From JBMCLJ01 sp048615375 (GTDB taxonomy: Bacteria; Patescibacteriota; Dojkabacteria; JAOAGR01): DNA of 14,655 nt. The notes under the pieces were generated by a model. That model made no database searches and was not told the origin of the DNA. It saw only the letters and a list, made by a program, of their open reading frames with translations. Below are positions 1-6,686 of this stretch, piece by piece. The stretch covers positions 1-14,655 of the forward strand of contig JBMCLJ010000029.1 of the NCBI GenBank assembly GCA_048615375.1, written 5' to 3'. Position numbers and translations under genes: made by a program. Position 1 is the first letter of the stretch, and each line of letters opens with the position of its first letter.

Positions 1-353
1 GCTAAACTTGCCACTTTATTAAATCCTTTTTCTTTAACTTCACGAGCTATAGGCCCAAACACCGCTGTACCCAACGGCTCTTTTGATTTACCAATAATCA
101 CGACAGCGTTTTCATCAAACTTGATATACGTCCCATCTTTTCTTCTTCGTTCCTTTTTAGTCCTTACGACAACACCGTGAACTTTCTGGTGATCATTGAC
201 AGCACCACCAGGGTTTGCTTTTCTGACTACTCCGGAAACTATGTCTCCAACATAGGCAAAGCGTTTTCTGGTTCCTCCAAGAACAGTAATTACCTTAAAA
301 AAACGTGCGCCCGTATTATCTGCAACTTTTACTACTGACTGATTTTGAATCAT
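1..353 (-). CDS. rplN: 50S ribosomal protein L14 (uL14), 3' end cut off by window edge
   Basis: L14 binds 23S rRNA on the interface side of the large subunit and contacts L19 and the small subunit. I translated the minus strand from the ATG at 353. The first 117 codons are visible: an N-terminus of the MIQ...S...VADNTGA type, then GGTRKRFAYVGDIV, a VVRTKKE...DGTYIKFDENA segment and GTAVFGPIARE, all hallmarks of uL14. The usual length is about 122 residues, so only some five codons and the stop are missing at the left edge. The start overlaps the rpsQ stop as ATGA, which implies coupled translation. It is the last visible gene of the operon and the first of the classical spc block (L24 and L5 would be expected next). 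Confidence 0.97.
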   Translation of the reverse strand, partial: MIQNQSVVKVADNTGARFFKVITVLGGTRKRFAYVGDIVSGVVRKANPGGAVNDHQKVHGVVVRTKKERRRKDGTYIKFDENAVVIIGKSKEPLGTAVFGPIAREVKEKGFNKVASL

Positions 354-601
354 GATGTTTTAACCTCCACTACTTTCCATCTAATAAGTTTAGAAACAGG
401 TCGGGTTTCCTCAATAACAACCCTGCTGCCAACACTAATCTCATCCTCAGTTTTAGCATAATACTTCTTTGACTTACTAATAATCTTTCCATATTTTGGA
501 TGTGGAAACCATCTGGTTACTCGAACAACAATGCCATTTTGCATCTTGTTCGATACAACTTCCCCTTCTAATTTCCTTTTATTGTTTTTATTGTCTGCCA
601 T
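350..601 (-). CDS. rpsQ: 30S ribosomal protein S17 (uS17)
   Basis: S17 is a primary 16S rRNA-binding protein of the small-subunit body, with an OB-like fold. The 83-residue product has the expected family features: LEGEVVSNKMQNGIVVRVTR near the start, a HPKYGKII segment, KKYYAKTEDE, then VGSRVVIEETRPVSKLIRW (the family's GD.V.I.E.RPLSK.K.W signature). Length is normal. The gene begins one base after the rpmC TAG stop and ends in a TGA that overlaps the rplN ATG by four bases. No strong ribosome binding site is visible, so reinitiation from rpmC is likely. Confidence 0.97.
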   Translation of the reverse strand: MADNKNNKRKLEGEVVSNKMQNGIVVRVTRWFPHPKYGKIISKSKKYYAKTEDEISVGSRVVIEETRPVSKLIRWKVVEVKTS

Positions 602-602
602 G

Positions 603-800
603 CTATGCCTTTATTAATCTTTTTTCACGTAATACTGTTTTTATTCTTGCTACAGTCTTCTTTAAATCTCGAGCATTGTTTATATTCTCTGACGTCAACT
701 GTCCTGACTTCAATGCAAGTTTTACCTTAGCCAACTCAGCTAATTGCGCATTGCATTTATCACGTAATTCTTCTTGTGTCAATTGTCTTAATTCGTCCAT
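603..800 (-). CDS. rpmC: 50S ribosomal protein L29 (uL29)
   Basis: L29 is a small helical hairpin protein near the peptide exit tunnel, next to L23, where trigger factor and SRP dock. The 65-residue product has the typical layout: MDELRQLTQEELRDK at the N-terminus, a central segment with KLALKSGQLTSENINNARDLKK, and RIKTVLREKRL at the C-terminus (the family pattern is R..K..IAR..T.L.E). It sits between rplP and rpsQ, exactly where the S10 operon places it, 8 bases after rplP. Two amphipathic helices can be read from the residue pattern. Confidence 0.96.
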   Translation of the reverse strand: MDELRQLTQEELRDKCNAQLAELAKVKLALKSGQLTSENINNARDLKKTVARIKTVLREKRLIKA

Positions 801-808
801 GTCAGTAT

Positions 809-1216
809 TTATCTGGTAATTATTTTAATAGGTACAGGTAATTTTTTTGCTGCCTTGATAAGTGCTGTCGATGCCAGTTCTCTGTTAATTCCACCAATTT
901 CAAAAATTACTCTCCCAGCACGTACATGTGCTACATACTCCTTAAGTGGACCTTTACCACTACCCATTCTTACATTTGCAGGTTTTGAGGTCATTGGCTG
1001 GTCAGGAAATATGCGTATCCATAGTTTCCCTGATCTCTTGGTAGTATGCGCGATTACTCTTCTGGCTGCTTCAATTTGATTAGGAGTAATGAATGCATTC
1101 TTAAGAGAAATAATTCCTACTTCTCCATACTGCAAATCAATACCCTTTGCGGCTTTACCATTGTCTACCTTTCTCACAAAAGATGTTCTATATTTTGTTT
1201 TCTTTGGTGCAATCAT
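809..1216 (-). CDS. rplP: 50S ribosomal protein L16 (uL16)
   Basis: L16 lies near the A-site tRNA elbow and helps shape the peptidyl transferase region of the large subunit. The 135-residue product has normal length and strong signatures: PKKTKYR at the start, ITPNQIEAARRVIAHTTKR in the middle, then GKLWIRIFPDQPMTSKPANVRMGSGKG and FEIGGI. The start codon overlaps the rpsC stop as ATGA (1213 to 1216), so translation is probably coupled. The gene before rpmC in the S10 order is always rplP, which agrees. Confidence 0.98.
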   Translation of the reverse strand: MIAPKKTKYRTSFVRKVDNGKAAKGIDLQYGEVGIISLKNAFITPNQIEAARRVIAHTTKRSGKLWIRIFPDQPMTSKPANVRMGSGKGPLKEYVAHVRAGRVIFEIGGINRELASTALIKAAKKLPVPIKIITR

Positions 1217-1860
1217 ATCTTTGTGTTATTTTTGTCATTTGCCTCTCCAACATAAATCCATACCTTGATACCATACATTTTATCAGTTAATACATTTACA
1301 ACACCATAATCAATTTTAGCACGTACTGAGGTTAGCGGAATCTTACCACCTCGTAATTCGAGTCGTTCAGTACGCGACTGTTTAATAGGACCAATTCCGG
1401 CAACTTCAATCCTTGCCCCTCTTGCACCAGACGCCTCTATCTTATCCAGCTGCTGCCTCATTAGAAGCTTGGGCGGCATTCTTCTACTCATACCATCAGC
1501 TATAGACTGCGCGACTAAAGGAGCTGACAAATATGGTTGCTTTACCTCATGTACACTTATTTTTACTTTCTCACCAACACCTTTCTCAATCGCTTTTTCC
1601 AAAGCATCAACCCCCGTTCCGCCTTTTCCTATAGCGATACCAGGACGCCCAACATGGAGATCTACAGTTACATTATTAGCAGATCGGGAAATAATCACCT
1701 TTTCAACACCTGCAGGCTTTGCAATAGTGTTAATGATTGACCTGACCTTAATGTCTTTATGAAGGTACTTTGAAAAATCCTTGCTTTCTGCATACCAATT
1801 TGATACAGGACTTTCAGTAGTATTAATTCTAAATATTTTTGGATTCGTCTTCTTAGCCAT
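1213..1860 (-). CDS. rpsC: 30S ribosomal protein S3 (uS3)
   Basis: S3 lines the mRNA entry channel in the head of the small subunit and contributes to mRNA helicase activity with S4 and S5. The 215-residue protein has the N-terminal NP..FR....S.WYA element, a type-2 KH domain with the GKGG loop at about residues 78 to 81, and the C-terminal domain with ARGARIEVAGIG and RTERLELRGGKIPL, followed by DYG and GIKVWIYVGE. Length is typical. The ATG at 1860 follows the rplV stop directly (TAAATG), and the TGA stop overlaps the rplP start. Confidence 0.98.
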   Translation of the reverse strand: MAKKTNPKIFRINTTESPVSNWYAESKDFSKYLHKDIKVRSIINTIAKPAGVEKVIISRSANNVTVDLHVGRPGIAIGKGGTGVDALEKAIEKGVGEKVKISVHEVKQPYLSAPLVAQSIADGMSRRMPPKLLMRQQLDKIEASGARGARIEVAGIGPIKQSRTERLELRGGKIPLTSVRAKIDYGVVNVLTDKMYGIKVWIYVGEANDKNNTKI

Positions 1861-2178
1861 TTACTTTAATTTAACTGTTAATGTTGAGTATCGTTTTAGC
1901 TTGGTATGAGCTCTTCCCCGCGCTTTTCTAAAATATCTTTTATACTTAACAGATTCATCAACTCTAATTTCATCAATTATAAGCTCACTCACATTGACAC
2001 CTTTCTGAAATGCATTTGATATTGCAGATTTAATACACTTTCTTAAAGATTCAGCACCTTTTTTATTCACATTCTGAAGGTATTCAAGCATTTCTTCTGC
2101 ATTCTTACCTCGTACCATGTTTGCAATTAACCTTAGCTTTCTAGGCGTATATTGAATTTTTGATAATCGTGCGTACAT
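1861..2178 (-). CDS. rplV: 50S ribosomal protein L22 (uL22)
   Basis: L22 reaches with a long beta hairpin into the peptide exit tunnel and, with L4, forms its narrow point. The product shows RLSKIQYTPRKLRLIANMVRGK at its N-terminus (family pattern: .S.RK.R.V.D.IRGK) and ends with RKARGRAHTKLKRYSTLTV, the hairpin tip and last strand. I chose the ATG at 2178 (105 residues). A TTG at 2199 would add seven residues and overlap rpsS by 11 bases; the ATG gives a 10-base gap and the length usual in the family. Neither start has a convincing ribosome binding site, so the choice is moderate. Confidence 0.93.
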   Translation of the reverse strand: MYARLSKIQYTPRKLRLIANMVRGKNAEEMLEYLQNVNKKGAESLRKCIKSAISNAFQKGVNVSELIIDEIRVDESVKYKRYFRKARGRAHTKLKRYSTLTVKLK

Positions 2179-2188
2179 AATATTTAAA

Positions 2189-2494
2189 TTATTGAGCAAC
2201 TCTACCCGTTGTACCCATTGCTTTTGCTACCTTACCTTTGGCAGCATGACCCCTGTACGTTCTTGTCAAAACAAACTCTCCTAATTTGTGCCCTACCATA
2301 TCCTCTGTGATATACACTGGCACATGCCTTCTTCCATCATGCACAGCGATACTGATTCCTACAAATTCAGGTGATATCATCGAATCTCTTGCCCATGTCT
2401 TAATAGGTTTTTTATCTTTTGCTTCTTTAGCTTTTACAACTTTATGTAAAAGCTTTTCATCAATATATGGTCCTTTTTTTAGCGATCGAGACAT
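2189..2494 (-). CDS. rpsS: 30S ribosomal protein S19 (uS19)
   Basis: S19 sits in the head of the small subunit, pairs with S13 and contacts the large subunit. The 101-residue product begins MSRSLKKGPYIDEKLL and contains KTWARDSMISPEFVG, IAVHDGRRHVPVYITEDMVGHKLGEF and TRTYRGHA, which together are diagnostic. The C-terminal tail, about 15 residues after TRTYRGHA, is basic and slightly longer than in the shortest family members. The gene starts 3 bases after the rplB stop, in the expected place between rplB and rplV. Confidence 0.98.
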   Translation of the reverse strand: MSRSLKKGPYIDEKLLHKVVKAKEAKDKKPIKTWARDSMISPEFVGISIAVHDGRRHVPVYITEDMVGHKLGEFVLTRTYRGHAAKGKVAKAMGTTGRVAQ

Positions 2495-2497
2495 AGT

Positions 2498-3340
2498 TTA
2501 TTTTGCTGTAATCTTTCTTCCTTTTCTTGATACTAATATATTTTTTGTATATCTGTGTTTCTTTCTTCGTGTCTTCACTCCGCGAACATTACCATATACA
2601 TCCTGAACTACATGACCAATTTGCCCTTTTCCTTCACCACCTCCATGAGGATGAGCATTAGGAGGCATTACCATACCACGCACAGTCGGCCTTACACCTT
2701 TTCTCCTGTTTCGCCCTGCCTTTCCAATACGCACATTTTTCATATCAGTATTTGAAAGCGCGCCAATTGTCGCATATGATTTCGCATTAATCAATCGTAT
2801 CTCTTTTGAGGGCATTCTCAGCTGAACCTTATCACCCACTGTACCCATAATTGTTGCAGAATTACCGGCTGAACGTACTAATGAACCACCACTGCCAGGG
2901 TTAACCTCAATATTATGAACCTCAGTACCGGCAGGAATTTTTCCAATAGGCATCGAAGATCCCGCTTCGATAGGCGCATCTTCAGATACGATAACCTTTT
3001 TTCCTACCTTCACACCTTTTGGTGTGAGATTGTAGCGCTTCAGTCCGTTTTCATATACTACTAGCGAAATAAATACGTTTCGATTCGGATCATATTCAAT
3101 GCTTGCAATCTTGCCCGGAACATCTCGCACACTCCGTTTAAAGTCTACCATTCGGTATAACTTTTTCACCCCTCCTCCTTTATGCCTTACACTTATCTTA
3201 CCTTTGCTTCTGCCACTGTTTTTCTTAATGTCCTTAACAAGTGTTTTCTCAGGTGTCTTCCTGGTTACTACCTTACTATTGTCAATCAGAATAGTCCCTC
3301 TTTGAGATTGTGTTGTCGGTTTTAAAATCTTTACAGCCAC
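2498..3340 (-). CDS. rplB: 50S ribosomal protein L2 (uL2), GTG start
   Basis: L2 is among the most conserved large-subunit proteins and is needed for subunit association and peptidyl transferase activity. The 280-residue product opens AVKILKPTT and carries GRSKGKISVRHKGGGVKKLYRMVDFKR, the SH3-like middle part with NPGSGGSLVRSAGNSA, and the C-terminal block NAHPHGGGEGKG (HPHGGGEG at about residues 230 to 237), the region close to the peptidyl transferase centre. The initiator reads GTG at 3340; no ATG near this point gives the conserved N-terminus. It begins 2 bases after the rplW stop. Length matches the family (about 275). Confidence 0.98.
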   Translation of the reverse strand: MAVKILKPTTQSQRGTILIDNSKVVTRKTPEKTLVKDIKKNSGRSKGKISVRHKGGGVKKLYRMVDFKRSVRDVPGKIASIEYDPNRNVFISLVVYENGLKRYNLTPKGVKVGKKVIVSEDAPIEAGSSMPIGKIPAGTEVHNIEVNPGSGGSLVRSAGNSATIMGTVGDKVQLRMPSKEIRLINAKSYATIGALSNTDMKNVRIGKAGRNRRKGVRPTVRGMVMPPNAHPHGGGEGKGQIGHVVQDVYGNVRGVKTRRKKHRYTKNILVSRKGRKITAK

Positions 3341-3342
3341 GA

Positions 3343-3648
3343 TTATGCAATATTTTCAAATATATCAAGGGTATTGTCCCCTATCCCAATATACGCTTTC
3401 TTCGCGTATCCTCTATTATATTTATCGGAATAAAATTTACCACGATTCCTGGTCGCCTTTCTAAACACAACAGTTTTTATTGACTCCGGTTCTATGCCAA
3501 ACATTTCCTTAAAGGTATAAAGAATATCTTTCTTAGAGGATTTTACATCTACCAGAAAACTACATACCTTAAGTCTGCTATAGTAGTCAAGTGATTTTTC
3601 TGATATTATCGGACGTACAATAACTTGTTTTTTTATCATTTCCTTCAT
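3343..3648 (-). CDS. rplW: 50S ribosomal protein L23 (uL23)
   Basis: L23 is at the mouth of the exit tunnel and docks trigger factor and SRP. The 101-residue product has VIVRPIISEKSLDY near the N-terminus (family: .I..P..TEKS), a central VDVKSSKKDILYTFKEMFGIEPESIKTV segment (family: V...A.K..IK.AVE..F.V.V..V.T), and a C-terminal GYAKKAYIGI strand. Start at 3648: AAAGGA lies 7 bases upstream, one of the better ribosome binding sites in the operon; an internal ATG three codons later is less well placed. It follows rplD by 4 bases, in canonical order. Confidence 0.96.
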   Translation of the reverse strand: MKEMIKKQVIVRPIISEKSLDYYSRLKVCSFLVDVKSSKKDILYTFKEMFGIEPESIKTVVFRKATRNRGKFYSDKYNRGYAKKAYIGIGDNTLDIFENIA

Positions 3649-3652
3649 AACG

Positions 3653-4252
3653 TTATCCTTTCACAAGAGTTTCTAATATATCCTTCAGCCTGGTATCAAT
3701 AAAAACTGTTTTGTATTTTTTTAGAGAAGAATTACTAAAACTGGCAATATTCGTAAGGTGAACAAAGGGTGAATTTTTTAGAATATGTAGTTTATCCTTA
3801 TTTTCGGGGGCATACACAAGCAATGATTGAGGAAATTGTTCAAAAAAAGCTCTTCCCGCTTTATCATCTTCTACTTCTATAAATTGTATACTATTCTCTT
3901 TGAGTCCATTCCTCAGAGAATCTTTCATCATCACACTCTTATGCTTTTTATTGATGGATATTCGTTTTTGCAAAGGCTTTGCTCCGTGTGCAACACCTCC
4001 ACCCCGAAAATGAGGTCCTTTTGTTGATCCCTGCCGGGCACGACCAGTTCCTTTTTGCCTGAAAGGCTTTGCAGATGTACCTCGTACTTCTAAACGACCT
4101 TTTGACTTTTTTGTACCCTGACATGACGCAAACATCATCTGTCTGGTAAGAAGGATGTCTGCATATTCTGCGTCAAACTCCTGGTTTGATGTGTCAATAT
4201 TAACCTCTAACTCTGAAGATGAATTATCAAATTTTAGTACTTTTACCTTCAT
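3653..4252 (-). CDS. rplD: 50S ribosomal protein L4 (uL4)
   Basis: L4 is a large-subunit assembly protein whose extended loop lines the exit tunnel; in enterobacteria it also represses its own S10 operon. The 199-residue product has DILLTRQMMFASCQGTKKSKGR, then the basic tunnel loop at about residues 59 to 90 with KPFRQKGTGRARQGS and GPHFRGGGVAHG. The C-terminal half, with a KSVMMKDSL segment and a Rossmann-like region, is more divergent, as usual. The ATG overlaps the rplC TGA (4249 to 4252). No enterobacterial-type L4-binding leader can be claimed from the sequence. Confidence 0.97.
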   Translation of the reverse strand: MKVKVLKFDNSSSELEVNIDTSNQEFDAEYADILLTRQMMFASCQGTKKSKGRLEVRGTSAKPFRQKGTGRARQGSTKGPHFRGGGVAHGAKPLQKRISINKKHKSVMMKDSLRNGLKENSIQFIEVEDDKAGRAFFEQFPQSLLVYAPENKDKLHILKNSPFVHLTNIASFSNSSLKKYKTVFIDTRLKDILETLVKG

Positions 4253-4812
4253 TTGTTCTTCTTGATTTTAACTATTGAGTCATATGCTCCTGGAACTGAG
4301 CCTTTTACGCTAATCAACTTATTTTCTGTATCAACAGAGACTACTGGAATGTTTCGTAACGTTACCGTTTCCCCTCCTTTTCTTTTTGCCATTTTCATAC
4401 CCTTAAAAACCCTTCCCTGTGTAGTTCCCGCGCCAATAGACCCTGGATGCCTCAATCTATCACTTTGTCCATGTGTTTTAGGACCACCTTTAAACCTCCA
4501 CATCTTCACCACCCCGGCGAATCCTTTTCCTTTGGAAGTTGATTGAAGAGTAACAGTATCTCCTTGTTCAATATCTTCTAACTGTTCAGCTTCGTCAAAT
4601 GTTTCATACGCTTTTTCCGGCACATTATCTCCGAAAATACCCTTTTCAGGCTTTCGAATCTTTTTCCTGGTTCCGATACAGACAAACTTCTTCGACTTAC
4701 CTTCCCCTTGCGCGACAAAACATTCTGAATAATCCAAAACAGTAACTGGTATTACATTCGATTTGTCATCAAACGTCTGGGTCATATTTTTTTTCTTAGC
4801 CAGTATCATCAT
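4249..4812 (-). CDS. rplC: 50S ribosomal protein L3 (uL3)
   Basis: L3 starts large-subunit assembly and sends a loop towards the peptidyl transferase centre. The 187-residue product aligns from the start with the family (ILAKKKNMTQTFDDKSNVIPVTVL corresponds to the usual IGKKIGMTQIF...G..IPVTV) and contains KGFAGVVKMWRFKGGP.THGQS..LRHPGSIG and TQGRVFKGMKMAKRKG, the central loop. It is shorter than the enterobacterial protein (about 209), which is not unusual. Two adjacent ATG codons (4812 and 4809) are possible starts; neither has a clear ribosome binding site. It lies 5 bases after rpsJ and overlaps rplD. Confidence 0.96.
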   Translation of the reverse strand: MMILAKKKNMTQTFDDKSNVIPVTVLDYSECFVAQGEGKSKKFVCIGTRKKIRKPEKGIFGDNVPEKAYETFDEAEQLEDIEQGDTVTLQSTSKGKGFAGVVKMWRFKGGPKTHGQSDRLRHPGSIGAGTTQGRVFKGMKMAKRKGGETVTLRNIPVVSVDTENKLISVKGSVPGAYDSIVKIKKNK

Positions 4813-4817
4813 CGTGC

Positions 4818-5129
4818 TTATTTGTTTATGATTTGAATATCAGCAACTATTCCAGCAGGAAGTTCAAGGTAGGTAAGCGCGTCAATGGTTTTTGGAGTAG
4901 TATCTGTGATATCAACCAACCTTATTGAAGTCCTTCTTTCAAAAGCTTCCTGTGACCTTTTATCAATATTTGGGGAGGTCAAAACAGTCCATTTTTTGAC
5001 ACGAGTTGGCAAAGGCACAGGCCCGGATACCTTGGCGCCTGTACGTAATGCCGTCTCTATAACTTTTCGAACCGAAGCATCTACCTGACCTGCGTCGAAT
5101 CCCCTGACTTTTATACGAATAGCTTGCAT
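4818..5129 (-). CDS. rpsJ: 30S ribosomal protein S10 (uS10)
   Basis: S10 is a small-subunit head protein; in its free form it also acts with NusB in transcription antitermination. The 103-residue product has IRIKVRGFDAGQVDASVRKVIETA at the N-terminus, GPVPLPTRVKKWTVLTSP with the loop that binds rRNA, and FERRTSIRLVDI (family: QFE.RTHKR.IDI). Length is typical. It begins 11 bases after the tuf stop and opens the S10 gene block. The spacing implies co-transcription with tuf. Confidence 0.98.
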   Translation of the reverse strand: MQAIRIKVRGFDAGQVDASVRKVIETALRTGAKVSGPVPLPTRVKKWTVLTSPNIDKRSQEAFERRTSIRLVDITDTTPKTIDALTYLELPAGIVADIQIINK

Positions 5130-5140
5130 ATTACTTCAAC

Positions 5141-6328
5141 TTATTCAATGATTTTACTTACAACTCCTGCACCTACAGTCTTACCACCTTCACGAATAGC
5201 AAAGTTCATCCCTTCTTCCATGGCAACTGGTGCAATAAGAGTAATCTCCATTTGCACACTATCTCCTGGCATTGCCATTTCCCCTTCAAGCAATTTAATT
5301 TCGCCAGTCACATCTGTAGTTCTAACATAAAATTGTGGACAGTACCCATTTACAAAAGGAGTATGTCGCCCACCTTCTTCCTTCTTCAGCACATAAACCT
5401 GTGCACTGAATTTAGTGTGAGGTGTTATTGATTTTGGCGCAGCTATTACCTGACCTCTCAAGACGTCATCCTTTTCAACACCTCGAAGCAGCACACCAAT
5501 ATTATCACCAGCCTGACCCTGATCAAGTGATTTCTGGAACATCTCTACTCCAGTAACAACTGATTCTTTATCCTTACCAAGACCAATAATACTTACCGCG
5601 TCACCAACTTTCACAACACCTCTCTCAACCCTGCCTGTTACAACAGTTCCACGACCTTTAATTGAGAAGACATCTTCAATAGGCAGCAACAACGGCTTAT
5701 CAAGATCACGTACAGGCGTTGGAATAGTTTCATCAACAGCCTTCATAAGCTCCAGAATCTTTTCAGACCACTCGCCCACCTCTTTTTCTTCAAGCGCCTT
5801 CAGCGCAGAACCTCGAACAAACCGAACAGATTCAGGATCAAATTCATATTTTGCAAGAAGCTCTTTCAATTCTTCTTCGACAAGATCGATCATCTCCGCA
5901 TCGTCTACCATATCGCATTTATTCAAGAATACGACAATTTGTGGCACACCAACCTGTTTCGCAAGGAGTATATGCTCTCGAGTCTGAGGCATAGGCCCGT
6001 CTGTCGCCGCCACAACGAGAATAGCACCATCCATCTGCGCAGCACCAGTGATCATATTCTTAATATAGTCTGCGTGTCCGGGACAATCTACGTGTGCATA
6101 GTGCCGGTTTTCTGTTTCGTACTCTACGTGAGTGGAATTGATTGTAATACCTCGAGCCTTTTCTTCAGGCGCCTTATCAATCATATCGACTGATCGATCG
6201 TCTGCAGTAAAACCAGCCCGGGCAAGCACAGCAAGAATAGCTGCAGTTAAGGTTGTCTTACCATGGTCTACATGACCAATAGTACCGACATTTACATGTG
6301 TTTTTGTTCTTTGAAATGTTCCTGCCAT
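5141..6328 (-). CDS. tuf: Translation elongation factor Tu (EF-Tu)
   Basis: EF-Tu is the GTPase that carries aminoacyl-tRNA to the ribosomal A site. The 395-residue product is full length. GTPase motifs are intact: P-loop GHVDHGKT at residues 18 to 25, switch I RGITI at 59 to 63, DCPGH at 81 to 85 with the catalytic His85, NKCD at 136 to 139 and SAL at 174 to 176. Domain 2 starts near DKPLLLPIEDVFSIKGRGTVVTGR and domain 3 covers the GGRHTPF...QFY.RTTDVTG region. It heads the ribosomal operon here, without fusA, rpsG or rpsL in front; the next gene upstream is divergent. The start codon lacks a clear ribosome binding site. Two candidate promoters lie upstream, described separately. Confidence 0.99.
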   Translation of the reverse strand: MAGTFQRTKTHVNVGTIGHVDHGKTTLTAAILAVLARAGFTADDRSVDMIDKAPEEKARGITINSTHVEYETENRHYAHVDCPGHADYIKNMITGAAQMDGAILVVAATDGPMPQTREHILLAKQVGVPQIVVFLNKCDMVDDAEMIDLVEEELKELLAKYEFDPESVRFVRGSALKALEEKEVGEWSEKILELMKAVDETIPTPVRDLDKPLLLPIEDVFSIKGRGTVVTGRVERGVVKVGDAVSIIGLGKDKESVVTGVEMFQKSLDQGQAGDNIGVLLRGVEKDDVLRGQVIAAPKSITPHTKFSAQVYVLKKEEGGRHTPFVNGYCPQFYVRTTDVTGEIKLLEGEMAMPGDSVQMEITLIAPVAMEEGMNFAIREGGKTVGAGVVSKIIE

Positions 6329-6343
6329 TTTCTGTTTTTCTAA

Positions 6344-6352
6344 TTTATAACA
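6344..6352 (-). promoter_or_regulatory. Proximal extended -10 element upstream of tuf
   Basis: Read on the minus strand this is TGTTATAAA: an extended -10 (TGn) joined to TATAAA. Fifteen bases separate it from the tuf ATG, so a transcript from here would have a leader of only about 8 bases. No good -35 is seen at 17 bases, which extended -10 promoters can tolerate. This would be a secondary promoter beside the stronger distal one. Confidence 0.45.
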
Positions 6353-6434
6353 AAGTAAATGTAATATAATTTGCTCACTTTGTCGACCACATTAATAAGC
6401 CGAGCGTTAAGCCCAGAATCTTCCCAAAAAGACT

Positions 6435-6480
6435 TGAGGAATATACCTCATAAGGAGCAACTTTGCAAGGCTTCTTGTGA
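6435..6480. promoter_or_regulatory. Overlapping inverted repeats in the tuf / sortase-tyrS intergenic region
   Basis: Two dyads share bases 6448 to 6450. TGAGG (6435 to 6439) pairs with CCTCA (6446 to 6450). TCATAAGGAGC (6448 to 6458) pairs with GCTTCTTGTGA (6470 to 6480), with all 11 positions paired if two G-U wobbles are allowed in plus-strand RNA; the minus-strand RNA would have two A-C mismatches instead. On the minus strand the smaller hairpin is followed, after AGTC, by five T residues, as in a weak terminator. The stems cannot form together. Whether this is an attenuator-like leader is an inference. Confidence 0.3.
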
Positions 6481-6492
6481 TTGATCCTGGTG

Positions 6493-6521
6493 ATTATAGA
6501 CCATAAATGCATTTATGCCAA
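6493..6521 (-). promoter_or_regulatory. Distal sigma70-type promoter of the tuf-ribosomal protein operon, with palindromic spacer
   Basis: On the minus strand, TTGGCA (6521 to 6516, 5 of 6 to the -35 consensus) is followed after 17 bases by TATAAT (6498 to 6493, perfect -10). This is the best promoter match in the window and points into tuf. The predicted start is near 6486, giving a leader of roughly 158 bases. A perfect 16-base palindrome, CATAAATGCATTTATG (6502 to 6517), lies between the two hexamers and touches the -35, where an operator could act. No regulator gene is visible nearby. Confidence 0.65.
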
Positions 6522-6657
6522 CATTCCTCATTCCAGCCCACGATACTATACATGATTTCATACATTTGTTTATGAATGAGACATGCGCAGAAGATGACTG
6601 GAGATTTGCAATTCATACGGATTTTATATTACTATGTATCAGCCTTGTAAATTGTAA

Positions 6658-6675
6658 ACCTGGATTTCCAGGTGG
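6658..6675 (+). promoter_or_regulatory. Ribosome binding site of the sortase-tyrS gene inside a perfect inverted repeat
   Basis: ACCTGGA (6658 to 6664) and TCCAGGT (6667 to 6673) are perfect inverted repeats separated by TT. In RNA they would form a 6-base-pair stem with a 4-base loop. The right arm contains most of AGGTGG (6670 to 6675), the likely Shine-Dalgarno sequence, 11 bases before the ATG at 6687. The hairpin could therefore limit translation. The match also decides the start: the GTG at 6672 overlaps this motif and has no site of its own. Confidence 0.45.
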
Positions 6676-6686
6676 ATTGTATTTTT

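Larger units (their letters stand above)
6329..6686. other. Divergent intergenic region between tuf and the sortase-tyrS gene
   Basis: This 358-base stretch separates two divergent transcription units and holds no convincing gene. It carries the two tuf promoters, the overlapping dyads at 6435 to 6480, the palindrome at 6502 to 6517, another inverted repeat (TTCATA at 6557 to 6562 and TATGAA at 6571 to 6576), and the dyad over the ribosome binding site at 6658 to 6673. A TATATT at 6625 to 6630 could be a -10 for the plus-strand gene, but its best -35 (TTGCAA, 6606 to 6611) is only 13 bases away, so I do not call it. Confidence 0.6.

Noticed and set aside
2179..2199. TTG start for rplV giving an 11-base overlap with rpsS
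   Set aside because: The ATG at 2178 gives the normal family length and avoids the overlap; the added residues match nothing conserved.
6452..6510. Leader peptide (AAGGAG followed by a short frame) for Tyr-dependent attenuation
   Set aside because: The frames are only 5 to 9 codons from weak start codons, and hold at most one Tyr codon; this is not enough to support attenuation.
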